NCBI GenBank assembly: GCA_041648895.1
Contig: JBAZOB010000003.1
Coordinates: 1-60,551, forward strand
From: JBAZOB01 sp041648895
Lineage (GTDB): Bacteria; Patescibacteriota; JAHJAL01
Length of the DNA stretch: 60,551 bases
Reading direction: 5' to 3'
Shown here piece after piece: positions 33,834 through 42,664 of the stretch. Position 1 is the stretch's first letter. Each line of letters begins with the position of its first letter. Made by a program: the position numbers and the translations under genes. The notes under the pieces were generated by a model. That model was not told the DNA's origin. It ran no database searches and saw only the letters and a program-made list of their open reading frames with translations.

Positions 33834-34811
33834 ATGATCGATTCCTGTCCAAATGTTATCGGAATAGATATCTCGAGTAGCAGCGTCAAAGCGGTGTGCT
33901 TGGATAAAAATGGTATTTTAAAATCATATGGCGTGGCGGATTTACCGGCAGCGGCGACTGATACGGATGTGATCTTGGCGTTAAAAAGTGTGATTGGCGA
34001 AAAGTGCGGGGAATGTCGGGCCAATATTGGATTGCGCGGATTAGATGTTTTGACCAAGTCTTTGACGGTCAAATATGGCTCGGCGGTGGAGATTGAAAAG
34101 CAGGTGGAAGAGCATTTGTCAGAGTTTTTACCGGTAGAAAGAGAAGAAGTGGTAGTTAGCTGGGAGGTGGTGGGCAAAGAGAATAACCAGGTTAAGATGA
34201 TATTGATCGTTGTTCCCAAAAAAGTGTTGGAGAGATACAAACGTCTGATTGACGGAGTGGGAATTGCGGTCAACAATTACGAAATCAATGCTTTTTCTTT
34301 AAAAAGATCATTGGTGACTAATTCCAATAACAAAACAGTGATGGTGGCCGATATGCATAGTGATGAGACGGATATTGAGGTATTTGCCGGTGATGATTTG
34401 ATTTTGGACAAAACTATTCCCATTGGCGGTAAACGAATTACCAAGGAATTATCACAACGAAAGATGATTTCGATTGAGGAAGCGGAACGGGAAAAAAGAG
34501 CCAATAAAGAGATCGAGGAACAAATGGTCTATGAAATATACAAGCCTTTGCGTGATGATATTGTGAGTGAAATTGTCAAAGTGGCTTCCATGATTAGAAT
34601 CGAATACGGAATTGAGATTAATAAAATAGTTTTATCAGGTGGCGATTACAATTCCAGTCAATGGCGGGAATTGGTGCTAGAGGATTCGAGTAAATTAGCG
34701 ACCGTGGAAGTTAAAACACCAGAAGCAATTACCCAAAGTAGTGTACTTTTCAAGGAAGTGGGTGAGAAAATGCGCCTGGCCAATGCGGTGGGACTAGCTT
34801 TAAAGAAATAA
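33834..34811 (+). CDS. pilM: Type IV pilus assembly protein PilM
   Basis: 325 residues, actin-like ATPase fold. The N-terminal phosphate-1 motif is IGIDISSSSVKAVCLDKNG. VMVADMHSDETDIEVFAGDD is the phosphate-2-like strand, and KIVLSGGDYNSSQW the adenosine motif. It is cytoplasmic and binds the N-terminus of PilN, linking the inner-membrane platform to the motor. It is the first gene of the pilus locus, and its order with pilN and pilO is the usual one. Confidence 0.9.
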   Translation: MIDSCPNVIGIDISSSSVKAVCLDKNGILKSYGVADLPAAATDTDVILALKSVIGEKCGECRANIGLRGLDVLTKSLTVKYGSAVEIEKQVEEHLSEFLPVEREEVVVSWEVVGKENNQVKMILIVVPKKVLERYKRLIDGVGIAVNNYEINAFSLKRSLVTNSNNKTVMVADMHSDETDIEVFAGDDLILDKTIPIGGKRITKELSQRKMISIEEAEREKRANKEIEEQMVYEIYKPLRDDIVSEIVKVASMIRIEYGIEINKIVLSGGDYNSSQWRELVLEDSSKLATVEVKTPEAITQSSVLFKEVGEKMRLANAVGLALKK

Positions 34812-34843
34812 TTTAGTAAAAATAAATATAAATAATAAATAAG

Positions 34844-35497
34844 ATGGAAATTTCAATCGAATCAAAGCAGGGCGTGGAATTGGATCAATATCCGGTTTAT
34901 ACCATGCCGGTCATAGTCAGCTCAATCGTTGTTTTGTTGGTGACGCTAATAGTGGGTGGGGCTTTGATGTATATGGATTCATCACAAGCTAAGCAAACAG
35001 CCGCTCTCAATGATCAGATTGCTGTGATTGACGCCGATATCAAGAAGAAAGATGTCGAGGGTGAGGTGTTTAAACAGGCGGAAAGAATGACCAAAGCCAC
35101 CAAAATTTTTGACGATTATGTAGCTTATGGTTTGGATTGGGATAAATTTTTGACCAAGTTAGGCGATATTACCTTGAATGAAGTGACTTATTCTTCGTTT
35201 ATTGTCAATCGCTCTGATCGTTCATTTTCCATCGATGGGGTGGCGCCAAGTTATCGCGTAATTGCCGAACAATTGAATGTGTTTAAAAATGAGGTTGATT
35301 TTCAACAAGTAGTGCTAAAAACGGCTGTTTTGCGGCCCGACAGTGAGAGTGCCAGTCGAGTGGCTTTTAGTCTGGAACTGAAGCCGACCGCCGAGGCATT
35401 TAAGACAGAAGTTGTTGAGGAAGATGTGTTTAATTTAATATCAGGCGACGAGGAAGTAACCACTGATAACGCTGATATGACGGTGACAAGTAATTAA
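34844..35497 (+). CDS. pilN: Type IV pilus protein PilN-like
   Basis: 217 residues. A short cytoplasmic N-terminus is followed by a membrane span (MPVIVSSIVVLLVTLIVGGA), a coiled coil (QTAALNDQIAVIDADIKKK) and a ferredoxin-like domain. It is diverged from proteobacterial PilN, so the call leans on its position between pilM and pilO and on the fold pattern. It would form the inner-membrane alignment complex with PilO. Confidence 0.8.
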   Translation: MEISIESKQGVELDQYPVYTMPVIVSSIVVLLVTLIVGGALMYMDSSQAKQTAALNDQIAVIDADIKKKDVEGEVFKQAERMTKATKIFDDYVAYGLDWDKFLTKLGDITLNEVTYSSFIVNRSDRSFSIDGVAPSYRVIAEQLNVFKNEVDFQQVVLKTAVLRPDSESASRVAFSLELKPTAEAFKTEVVEEDVFNLISGDEEVTTDNADMTVTSN

Positions 35498-35537
35498 CAG
35501 GTGAATTTAATAATTATTAAAAAAAATAAACATAAAC

Positions 35538-36107
35538 ATGAAAAAACAAGCCATAAAATTATACGAGAAAAAGCAAGTGCCAATGCTAGTTGGCGTTATG
35601 ACCGTACTAGCTGTGGCGTTGGTGATGAACTACTGGATCATGCCTCTTTGGGATACGGTGCGAAGTGGGCAACTGCGTTATGAAGCTGCCGGATCAGAAT
35701 TGGAGGCCAAACAGAAAGAACTGAACGCGGTGGAGAGATTTATGATTTTCTTAAACAAAGAAACTGACAAAATAAATTTACTAAATGATGTCGTTCCAGT
35801 TGAGGATAGTGTTGATGATATTATGATCCAGGTGGAACGGATGGCGGTCAATAATTCTTTGTTTGTCAAAAGTTTGTCAGTGGTGGAACCCGACAAAAAG
35901 GATGTAGTGGAGATTGATAACGCGGACGAGGTTAAAATTATGGTTCAACTTGAGGGAGAATATCCGGATTTGTTGAATTTTATCCAGGAGATGCAAAATA
36001 GTACCCGTTTGGTTTTGGTCAATAAATATAGTACGGCCAGTAATATTGAAGCGACTGATCAGGAAGTGGTACATACATTGGAGATGTCAGTACTTTATAA
36101 GAAATAA
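35538..36107 (+). CDS. pilO: Type IV pilus protein PilO-like
   Basis: 189 residues with a membrane span (MLVGVMTVLAVALVMNYWI), a coiled coil (YEAAGSELEAKQKELNAVE) and a C-terminal ferredoxin-like domain with VQLEGEYPDLLNFIQEMQNS, the typical PilO strand-helix. Partner of PilN. ATG 35538 is chosen; the overlapping frame at 35501 is a shadow. Confidence 0.85.
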   Translation: MKKQAIKLYEKKQVPMLVGVMTVLAVALVMNYWIMPLWDTVRSGQLRYEAAGSELEAKQKELNAVERFMIFLNKETDKINLLNDVVPVEDSVDDIMIQVERMAVNNSLFVKSLSVVEPDKKDVVEIDNADEVKIMVQLEGEYPDLLNFIQEMQNSTRLVLVNKYSTASNIEATDQEVVHTLEMSVLYKK

Positions 36108-36127
36108 TATAAAATTATAATAAAAAT

Positions 36128-36382
36128 ATGAAAAAGTCTTGGATAATTGGTATCATCATTGTTTTGATCTACATGGCCGCTGCTCTCGGTGCTTCTTGGT
36201 ATTATAGTTTCCCGACTTTAACTGAACGGCAAGCGGTACATATTTTGCCCAAAGTGGTCAATGCCAATCCAATTACGGATGAAGCGATGAAGCAAATGAG
36301 TGAACGTCAAAAATATGGTGACTGGCCAATTCAGATTTCCGATGAGCGTTTGGGTCGGGCTAACCCGTTTAGGATTAAATAA
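36128..36382 (+). CDS. Small membrane protein of the pilus locus, position of PilP
   Basis: 84 residues with one N-terminal membrane span (IGIIIVLIYMAAALGASWYY). The C-terminus ends in LGRANPFRIK, which resembles the GRxDPF motif that PilP lipoproteins use near the start of their globular domain. Its place directly after pilO fits a shortened PilP-like role, but there is no lipobox and no globular domain, so this is inference. Confidence 0.6.
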   Translation: MKKSWIIGIIIVLIYMAAALGASWYYSFPTLTERQAVHILPKVVNANPITDEAMKQMSERQKYGDWPIQISDERLGRANPFRIK

Positions 36383-36392
36383 TTTTAAATTG

Positions 36393-38405
36393 ATGCAAGA
36401 ACTAATTCACAAAAACAGTTTTAAAGATTTTTTTGCCAGCGAATGTGGCTTAGAGACCGATGTGGTTAATCGACTGTTTGATGAGGTGTTGGCTAGTAAA
36501 AAATCAGTGGTTGATCTAGTTCTATCAAAGGGTCTGACCGATGAAACTAAATTGCGAGATTGTTTGGCCAGATTTGCCGGTTTGAAAGTGGGTGATGTGC
36601 CATATGGATTAGGTATAAAAACTTATCAGTTTATTAGTTACAAAATTTGTTATAAATATCGAGTAGTTACTTTTGAGGTTAATGCTGATTTGGTACGCGT
36701 AGCGACTGATAATCCGCTGGATTTGGAGTTGCGCGAAATATTGGATTTCCTCGGAAGAAGTCGAGGAGTGCGGGTGGAATTGTTTGTGGTGACTCGCTCG
36801 GAACTGGTTGATTTAATACATGCCTATCAACAAACATTATTAAAGGAAGGATTGGCGAGCCAGGAAGAAATTGATAATATTATCCAAAAATATGGTCAAT
36901 TGGGCACCAAAATTGATGACGCGCAAATAATTGTTGGGGGCACGCAGCAGCGTGGGGAGGGCACGCAGCAGCGTGCCCGTACGGATGCGGGCATGGATGC
37001 TGGTAGGGGCACGCTGCTGCGTGCCCATCCGGATAATGCCGAATCCGATATCCATCAATTAGAAAGCCAAGCCGTGGCCGAAGAGCGAGTGAAAGAGGTT
37101 AAAGAAAGTGAGGTTATAAATCAGGATTATTCCGAAGAACAAAAAAGCTGGCTAAACCTCTTGAAGCAAAAAGTGGAATCAGTCGATGAGTTAAAAAAGA
37201 TAATCAACACGCGCGATATCCCCAGGATTGTGGCCGCTTTTGTGAACTACGCTATCTACACCAAAGCGTCTGATATTCATATTGAAGCCATGACGGATAA
37301 AATTCGGGTGCGTTATCGAATTGACGGTGTATTGCAGGAGATTATGGAAATTGATAAATCTTTGCAACCAGCTTTGGTATCGCGGATTAAGATTTTGGCT
37401 CTTTTAAAAATTGATGAGCACCGTATTCCGCAAGATGGTCAATTTAGGGTAACTTTCGAAGGCCGGATGGTGGATTTGCGTATTTCCACCTTGCCGACTG
37501 TGCATGGGGAAAAAGTGGTTATTCGAATTTTGGATGTATCTTCGGGAAGGCTAACTTTGGACCAGCTGGGTTTACAAGGGGTGAATAAACAGAAAGTGGA
37601 GAAGAATATCCATCGTTCCAACGGCATGATTTTATCGACTGGCCCTACGGGTAGCGGTAAATCGACCACTCTATTTTCGATTCTGGGCATGGTGTCGGTG
37701 CCGGGCGTGAATGTGATCACACTGGAAGATCCAGTGGAGTATCATATTCCCGGTGTCAATCAGGTGCAGATCAAGCCCGATATTGACTTTACTTTTGCCC
37801 GGGGCTTGCGCAGTATCTTGCGTCAGGATCCCAATATTATCATGGTGGGTGAAATTCGTGACGGCGAGACGGCTGAATTGGCGGTACACGCCTCTTTGAC
37901 CGGTCACCTGGTTTTGTCGACTTTACATACCAACGACGCGCCATCAGCAGTACCAAGATTGATCGATATGGGCATCGAACCATTTTTAATCACTTCTTCC
38001 TTGGTATTGGTGATGGCTCAACGTTTGACCAGGCGGATTTGTGACCATTGTAAACAGGAGGTGAAGATTTCCGAGGAAAAAGTTAAACAAATCAAGGAAG
38101 AGCTTAAGCATGTTCCTCCCGAGCATTTTCAACTGTTAGGTATAGATATGACTAACATGAAGTTCTACAAAGGCTTGGGGTGTGATTATTGCCAGGACAC
38201 TGGTTACAAGGGGCGGGTGGCGATTTTTGAGGTGATGGAAATGTCGGAGACGATCCAGGATTTAGCCATTGCCAAATCATCCGGTATCGATATTTTTGCC
38301 CAAGCGGTTAAAGAAGGGATGATTACGATGCGAGAGGACGGGTTTGTCAAAGCGCTGCAAGGAATGACGACCCTGGATGAAGTGTATCGGGTAACAACAA
38401 AGTAA
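36393..38405 (+). CDS. pilB: Type IV pilus extension ATPase PilB, with in-frame palindromic insertion
   Basis: 670 residues. An MshEN-type N-domain (about 1-140) is followed by a variable linker with GGTQQRGEGTQQRARTDAG encoded by a REP-like palindrome (36935-37028). The ATPase core has the Walker A GPTGSGKSTT, an Asp box (EDPVEYHIPGVNQVQ) and Walker B with IIMVGEIRDGETAE. A zinc-binding tetracysteine motif is present (CDHCK and CDYCQ), typical of PilB/GspE. It drives pilus assembly from the cytoplasmic face. ATG 36393 is chosen; the frame is open further back but that part overlaps the small gene before it. Confidence 0.95.
   Translation: MQELIHKNSFKDFFASECGLETDVVNRLFDEVLASKKSVVDLVLSKGLTDETKLRDCLARFAGLKVGDVPYGLGIKTYQFISYKICYKYRVVTFEVNADLVRVATDNPLDLELREILDFLGRSRGVRVELFVVTRSELVDLIHAYQQTLLKEGLASQEEIDNIIQKYGQLGTKIDDAQIIVGGTQQRGEGTQQRARTDAGMDAGRGTLLRAHPDNAESDIHQLESQAVAEERVKEVKESEVINQDYSEEQKSWLNLLKQKVESVDELKKIINTRDIPRIVAAFVNYAIYTKASDIHIEAMTDKIRVRYRIDGVLQEIMEIDKSLQPALVSRIKILALLKIDEHRIPQDGQFRVTFEGRMVDLRISTLPTVHGEKVVIRILDVSSGRLTLDQLGLQGVNKQKVEKNIHRSNGMILSTGPTGSGKSTTLFSILGMVSVPGVNVITLEDPVEYHIPGVNQVQIKPDIDFTFARGLRSILRQDPNIIMVGEIRDGETAELAVHASLTGHLVLSTLHTNDAPSAVPRLIDMGIEPFLITSSLVLVMAQRLTRRICDHCKQEVKISEEKVKQIKEELKHVPPEHFQLLGIDMTNMKFYKGLGCDYCQDTGYKGRVAIFEVMEMSETIQDLAIAKSSGIDIFAQAVKEGMITMREDGFVKALQGMTTLDEVYRVTTK
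36935..37028. repeat. GC-rich palindromic element inside pilB
   Basis: GGGCACGCAGCAGCGTGCCC and its reverse complement (near 37006-37025) flank a short spacer, with a partial third copy just before. The element keeps the pilB frame open and encodes a Gln/Arg/Gly-rich linker between the N-domain and the ATPase core. Confidence 0.85.
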
Positions 38406-38412
38406 TGGCGTG

Positions 38413-38519
38413 TGTCATCCCGCACAGAAAGCGAAGCGCTTCTGATGTCGGGATCTCATCATTAAGGCGTTTATAAATGACTTGATAATGAGATCCCCGC
38501 TCAAGGCGGGGATGACAGG
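38413..38519. repeat. GTCATCCC-type palindromic spacer
   Basis: TGTCATCCCGCACAGAAAGC leads into GATCTCATCA; the second half, TGAGATCCCCGCTCAAGGCG then GGGATGACAGG, is its inverted counterpart. It sits between pilB and pilT. Confidence 0.8.
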
Positions 38520-38554
38520 AAAAAAATAAATATATAAACAAATAATATACAACT

Positions 38555-39643
38555 ATGCTTAATCAACAACAATCTTTTAGTGACGACAATCAACTAATTG
38601 AAAAATTACTTGATATTACAATTAAACAGGACGCTTCCGATTTGCATATCGTGGCGGAGAATTGTCCGGTGATTCGGGTGGATGGCGATCTGAAATATTT
38701 GGAAGAATATGGGAAGTTGTCTTCATCACAAACGGCGCAGTTGTGTTACTCCCTGATGGATGAACGACAAAGAGAAAGATTGATTCAGATTCGGGAAATT
38801 GATTTTTCTTTTCCCTATAAAGACGGTTTTCGTTTCCGGGCCAATGTTTTTTACCAAAAAGGGACAATTTCCGCGGCGCTGCGGTTAATCAAGTCAATGG
38901 AAAAGACGTTTGAAGAATTGGGCATGCCGCCGATTATTGAAAGATTCACCAAGATATCTCACGGGTTGGTGCTGGTGACGGGGCCGACCGGTAGTGGTAA
39001 ATCAACCACCTTGGCTTCTTTGATCAATACGATCAATCAAAATCGTCGTGATCATATTGTGACGATTGAGGATCCGATTGAGCATATTTTCAACAGCAAT
39101 AAGAGCTTGATCGAGCAACGGGAGGTGCCACATGATAGTAAGGATTTCGCGGCGGCGCTGCGGGCAGCGCTTCGTCAGGATCCGGATGTGGTACTGATTG
39201 GTGAAATGCGTGATTTGGAAACAATTTCAGCGGCGCTTACCGTGGCGGAAACGGGTCACCTGGTGTTTGGCACTTTGCATACCAATGACGCGGCCCAGAC
39301 GGCTGATCGAATTATCAACGTTTTTCCTTCTCATCAACAACAACAAGTGCGAACTATTCTGGCTAATGTGATCGAGGGGGTAGTTTCCCAACGATTATTG
39401 AAAAAGAAAGGTGGAGGCCGAATTGGGGCTTGTGAAATTATGACCGGTAGTATGGCGGTGCGTTCACTGATCCGAGAAGGCAAGGCGCATCAACTGCAAG
39501 GCGTGATTCAAACCAGCGCGGCTGATGGTATGATTACTCTGGATAAATCATTGGCCGATTATGTCCGACGGGGCGTGGTGGATTTGGACGAAGCCCTGTC
39601 TTGGGCGATTGATCCGGATAATTTGAAGACTTTAATTGTATAA
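38555..39643 (+). CDS. pilT: Type IV pilus retraction ATPase PilT
   Basis: 362 residues, the usual PilT length. PAS-like N-domain with DLHIVAENCPVIRVDGDL; Walker A in VTGPTGSGKSTTLAS; Asp box VTIEDPIEHIF; Walker B DPDVVLIGEMRDLETISAAL; the His box GHLVFGTLHTNDAAQTADRI. The AIRAGK-like region reads VRSLIREGKAHQL, a retraction-motor hallmark, so PilT is preferred over PilB. It lacks the tetracysteine motif. Powers twitching or DNA uptake by pulling the pilus in. Confidence 0.95.
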   Translation: MLNQQQSFSDDNQLIEKLLDITIKQDASDLHIVAENCPVIRVDGDLKYLEEYGKLSSSQTAQLCYSLMDERQRERLIQIREIDFSFPYKDGFRFRANVFYQKGTISAALRLIKSMEKTFEELGMPPIIERFTKISHGLVLVTGPTGSGKSTTLASLINTINQNRRDHIVTIEDPIEHIFNSNKSLIEQREVPHDSKDFAAALRAALRQDPDVVLIGEMRDLETISAALTVAETGHLVFGTLHTNDAAQTADRIINVFPSHQQQQVRTILANVIEGVVSQRLLKKKGGGRIGACEIMTGSMAVRSLIREGKAHQLQGVIQTSAADGMITLDKSLADYVRRGVVDLDEALSWAIDPDNLKTLIV

Positions 39644-39723
39644 AAGGATCAAGTATCAAGTTTCAAGTATCAAGTACTTGATCCTTGATCCTTGAAACTT
39701 GATACTTAGTAATTGATCCTTGA
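39643..39723. repeat. GATCAAG-type palindromic spacer
   Basis: AAGGATCAAGTATCAAG at the left end and CTTGATACTTAGTAATTGAT at the right form a long inverted repeat with inner copies of the same words. It lies between pilT and pilC. Confidence 0.75.
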
Positions 39724-39745
39724 AAACAAATAATAAATATAAAAA

Positions 39746-40948
39746 ATGAAAACATATCTTTTTGAGGCCAAAAACGTGAGTGGAGAGAAGATCGCCGGTA
39801 GTCTGGAAGCGGAGGACATGAAGCAGGCGTTGGAGCTACTCAAGCAACAAAAATACACCCCACTGCGGCTGGAAAAACAGCGCAATGTGATGGATTCACT
39901 GTTGTCGGTTTTAGACCGGGTGAGCGTGGGCGAGATGGCGATTTTTGCCCGACAGCTGGCGATCATGGTGGAAGCGGGTTTCCCGCTGATTCAGGCCATG
40001 AAGACCTCGGTCAATCAGACCAAAAATACTAAATTGAAAGAGACTCTAGCCTTGATTGCCATGGATTTGGAATCAGGTTTGTCACTGTCCATGTCGGCGG
40101 CCAAACATCCGGAGGTTTTTTCGCGGTTTATTGTCAACATGGTTCGTTCGGGTGAGGAAACTGGTCAGTTGAATAAAGTGTTGCGGGAAGTGGCCGAGGA
40201 AATTGAGAAGCAGAAATCACTCCAATCTAAGATCAATAGTGTACTGATGTACCCAATTTTTGTGGTGGTGATGATGATCGCGGCCATGGTGGTGGTGATG
40301 GTCTATGTGATCCCGCAGCTGAAGGCCCTGTTTGATGACGTGGGGGCGCAACTGCCTTTGGCGACCAGAATCTTGATTGCTCTCTCTGATTTCTTTATCA
40401 ATTATTGGTATCTTGTCATTATTGGTTCAGTCATATTGATTTTTGGATTATACAGTTTCTTTACCAGTGACTATGGCCGGGCCTGGCGCGACAAATATAT
40501 TCTCAAGATTCCGGTGGTGGGTCATTTGATTCTCATGTCTTCCATGATGCGTTTTTCTCGCACTTTTGGCATGTTGGTGGAAGGTGGTATTCCCATCTTG
40601 GACGCGATTGAAATTACGGCCGGAGTGATGGATAATTCTGTTTTCAAAAAATCTATTCGCGATTGTTCGCCCTATGTGGAAAAAGGTATTCCTTTTTCCA
40701 CACCATTGAAACGCGATCAGCTTTTTCCCACGGTGGTTGGTCAGATGGTGGCGGTCGGGGAACAGTCGGGACAATTGGGCAAAGCCATGAGTAACCTGTC
40801 CACCTATTTTGAAGAAGAAACGGATATGTTGGTCAAAGGCATCTTTTCTTTGTTTGAGCCAATCATGTTGGTAGTTGTTGGTCTGGGTGTGGCGGGTCTG
40901 GTGTTCGCGGTGCTGCTGCCGGTATTTCAGGTATCGCAAGTCTTATAA
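39746..40948 (+). CDS. pilC: Type IV pilus inner-membrane platform protein PilC
   Basis: 400 residues with two T2SSF domains and three membrane spans (about 170-200, 220-240 and 370-395). Typical stretches are GEMAIFARQLAIMVEAGFPL and the second-domain equivalents RFSRTFGMLVEGGIPILDAI and MVAVGEQSGQLGKAM. It connects the ATPases to the growing pilus. Confidence 0.95.
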   Translation: MKTYLFEAKNVSGEKIAGSLEAEDMKQALELLKQQKYTPLRLEKQRNVMDSLLSVLDRVSVGEMAIFARQLAIMVEAGFPLIQAMKTSVNQTKNTKLKETLALIAMDLESGLSLSMSAAKHPEVFSRFIVNMVRSGEETGQLNKVLREVAEEIEKQKSLQSKINSVLMYPIFVVVMMIAAMVVVMVYVIPQLKALFDDVGAQLPLATRILIALSDFFINYWYLVIIGSVILIFGLYSFFTSDYGRAWRDKYILKIPVVGHLILMSSMMRFSRTFGMLVEGGIPILDAIEITAGVMDNSVFKKSIRDCSPYVEKGIPFSTPLKRDQLFPTVVGQMVAVGEQSGQLGKAMSNLSTYFEEETDMLVKGIFSLFEPIMLVVVGLGVAGLVFAVLLPVFQVSQVL

Positions 40949-40952
40949 TAAG

Positions 40953-41021
40953 TATCAAGGATCAAGTTTCAAGTACCAAGTGACTTGATCCTTGAAACTT
41001 GATCCTTGATTCTTGATCCTT
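40953..41021. repeat. GATCAAG-type palindromic spacer
   Basis: TATCAAGGATCAAGTTTCAAG and CTTGAAACTTGATCCTTGAT are inverted copies between pilC and the pilin gene. Confidence 0.75.
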
Positions 41022-41108
41022 ATATTTTATATTTTACGTTGGTCGAACGTGAGTTATAATATAAAAGTAAATATTAAAAATAAATTTTTCTTTCAAAGGA
41101 GAAAAAAG

Positions 41109-41525
41109 ATGAGAAAAGAACTTTTAGAGCGCTCTAAAGGTTTCACCTTGGTTGAGCTGATGGTGGTGATTGCAATTATTGGTATTTTGGCCGTCGTGGC
41201 TTTGGGCATTGTGCGTGGTGCTCAGCAACGGGCCAAAGATGCCAGCTTGCAAGCTACCGGCGCCAACCTGAGTACCGCGTTGGAGACTTATTACACCATA
41301 CAAGGAGAATATCCAGATGATATTGGTTTATTAGAAACTACAGTTTTGGATCAACTGCCAACTCTTCCTTCTGGTTGTGGTGAAATCAATAGTCCAACTC
41401 CTACTTGTGGTATTTCTTACACACAGAACAGCACGGAATCTTTTACGCTGACTATCGAATATGTCAGTGATACGGCTGGTCGAAATGCTAGCGGTACAGA
41501 AGAAATACAAGGTGGAACGTTATAA
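41109..41525 (+). CDS. pilA: Type IV major pilin candidate
   Basis: 138 residues. The class III signal peptide KELLERSKG is cut before FTLVELMVVIAIIGILAVVA, with Glu5 kept. The globular part is short with two Cys (SGCGEIN and PTCGIS) that can form the D-loop disulfide. The ATG at 41109 is set by an AAAGGAG eight bases upstream; this is the strongest binding site in the locus. With its own terminator behind it, this suggests high expression as the main pilus subunit. Confidence 0.9.
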   Translation: MRKELLERSKGFTLVELMVVIAIIGILAVVALGIVRGAQQRAKDASLQATGANLSTALETYYTIQGEYPDDIGLLETTVLDQLPTLPSGCGEINSPTPTCGISYTQNSTESFTLTIEYVSDTAGRNASGTEEIQGGTL

Positions 41526-41543
41526 TAATTGTTATTTAAAAAG

Positions 41544-41591
41544 ACCAAGGGGAGAGCGCGGCCGCAGGTTCGGCGCCCCCTTGGTTTTTTA
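41544..41591 (+). terminator. Rho-independent terminator after the pilin gene
   Basis: ACCAAGGGG pairs with CCCCTTGGT around a GC-rich inner region (GCGCGGCCGCAGG), followed by TTTTTT. Confidence 0.9.
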
Positions 41592-41717
41592 GAATTTTAA
41601 ATTTCTAAATGTCTAAATTTTAAAACAGACACGAAGACAAAGTCGTTTTAGCTTTTAAAATTTGATCATTTAAAATTATTTTTAAATTTAAAATTTAAAA
41701 TTTAAAATTCTAAAAAA
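41586..41717. repeat. AT-rich imperfect palindrome
   Basis: TTTTTTAGAATTTTAAATTTC on the left matches AAATTTAAAATTCTAAAAAA on the right in inverted order. Between pilin and pilD. Confidence 0.65.
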
Positions 41718-41728
41718 ACAAACACAAA

Positions 41729-42484
41729 ATGAACATTCCCATTTTTATCTTCGGTTTATTTCTCGGCAGCTTTTTGAATAGTTTTATCTGGCGGTGGCGG
41801 GAGAATAATCTAAAATCAATATTAACGGAGCGTTCGGTGTGTCCGCATTGTAAGCATATGTTAAGTACATATGATTTGATTCCGCTGATCAGTTTTATCA
41901 CTCTGGGTGGACAGTGTCGCTACTGTGGACGGCCGATCAGTTGGCAGTATCCAATGATTGAACTGTTTTACGCGCTCTTAGCGCTCTTATTGTATTGGCA
42001 CTATGGTTCGGGTTTACTATTTGTTATTGCTTTAATAATTGCTTTTTTCCTCTCGGCTCTGCTGGCGATCGATGCTTTGGATGGAATTTTGCCCAATATG
42101 CTGATGGTCTGGGCGATGGTGGCGATTTTACTGTTAATGATCTTTGGACAGATAAGCACAGTGGAGTGGTTTGAAGCGATCATTGGTTCGTTGGTTGGTT
42201 TTAGTTTCTTCCTGGCGTTGTGGCTGGTGACGCTGGGGCAGGGGATTGGGATAGGGGATATCAAGCTGGCTTTGGTGCTGGGCCTATTGATCGGCGTCCC
42301 GGGTACATATTATTTGATCATGTTGTCCTTTATTGTTGGTGCTCTCTATGTTTTGCCGCTAATATTGATGGGTAAGACTACCTGGCGGCAAAAAATAGCT
42401 TTCGGTCCGTTTATGATTTTGGCCTACTATCTGGTTTTCTTTTTGTCAAGGCAGTTAAATTGGTTAGTGGAATGGTATATGTAA
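41729..42484 (+). CDS. pilD: Prepilin peptidase PilD
   Basis: 251 residues, about eight membrane spans. The N-terminal zinc-binding loop has VCPHCKHML and CRYCGRPIS. The two catalytic Asp are in LLAIDALDGILPN and GQGIGIGDIKLALVLG. The methyltransferase segment (SFLNSFIWRWREN) is present. It cleaves and N-methylates the pilin and pseudopilins coded around it. Confidence 0.95.
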   Translation: MNIPIFIFGLFLGSFLNSFIWRWRENNLKSILTERSVCPHCKHMLSTYDLIPLISFITLGGQCRYCGRPISWQYPMIELFYALLALLLYWHYGSGLLFVIALIIAFFLSALLAIDALDGILPNMLMVWAMVAILLLMIFGQISTVEWFEAIIGSLVGFSFFLALWLVTLGQGIGIGDIKLALVLGLLIGVPGTYYLIMLSFIVGALYVLPLILMGKTTWRQKIAFGPFMILAYYLVFFLSRQLNWLVEWYM

Positions 42485-42490
42485 CCTATA

Positions 42491-42608
42491 TGTCATCCCC
42501 GACCGGAAACGAAGCGTAGCGAAGTGCTCCGGCTATCGGGGATCTCATCAGTAAGGCGTTTAAAAAGTACTTGATGAGTAGATCCCCGCTCAAGGCGGGG
42601 ATGACAGG
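42491..42608. repeat. GTCATCCC-type palindromic spacer
   Basis: GTCATCCCCGACCGGAAACG with an inner hairpin, then GATCTCATCA, and the inverted half GATCCCCGCTCAAGGCGGGG. Nearly identical in its left half to 45465-45525. Confidence 0.8.
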
Positions 42609-42664
42609 GAGAAAGCAGTGGGGACTAGGGAAGAGTGGTAAAGGAATAGAAAAAAAATTTAATA

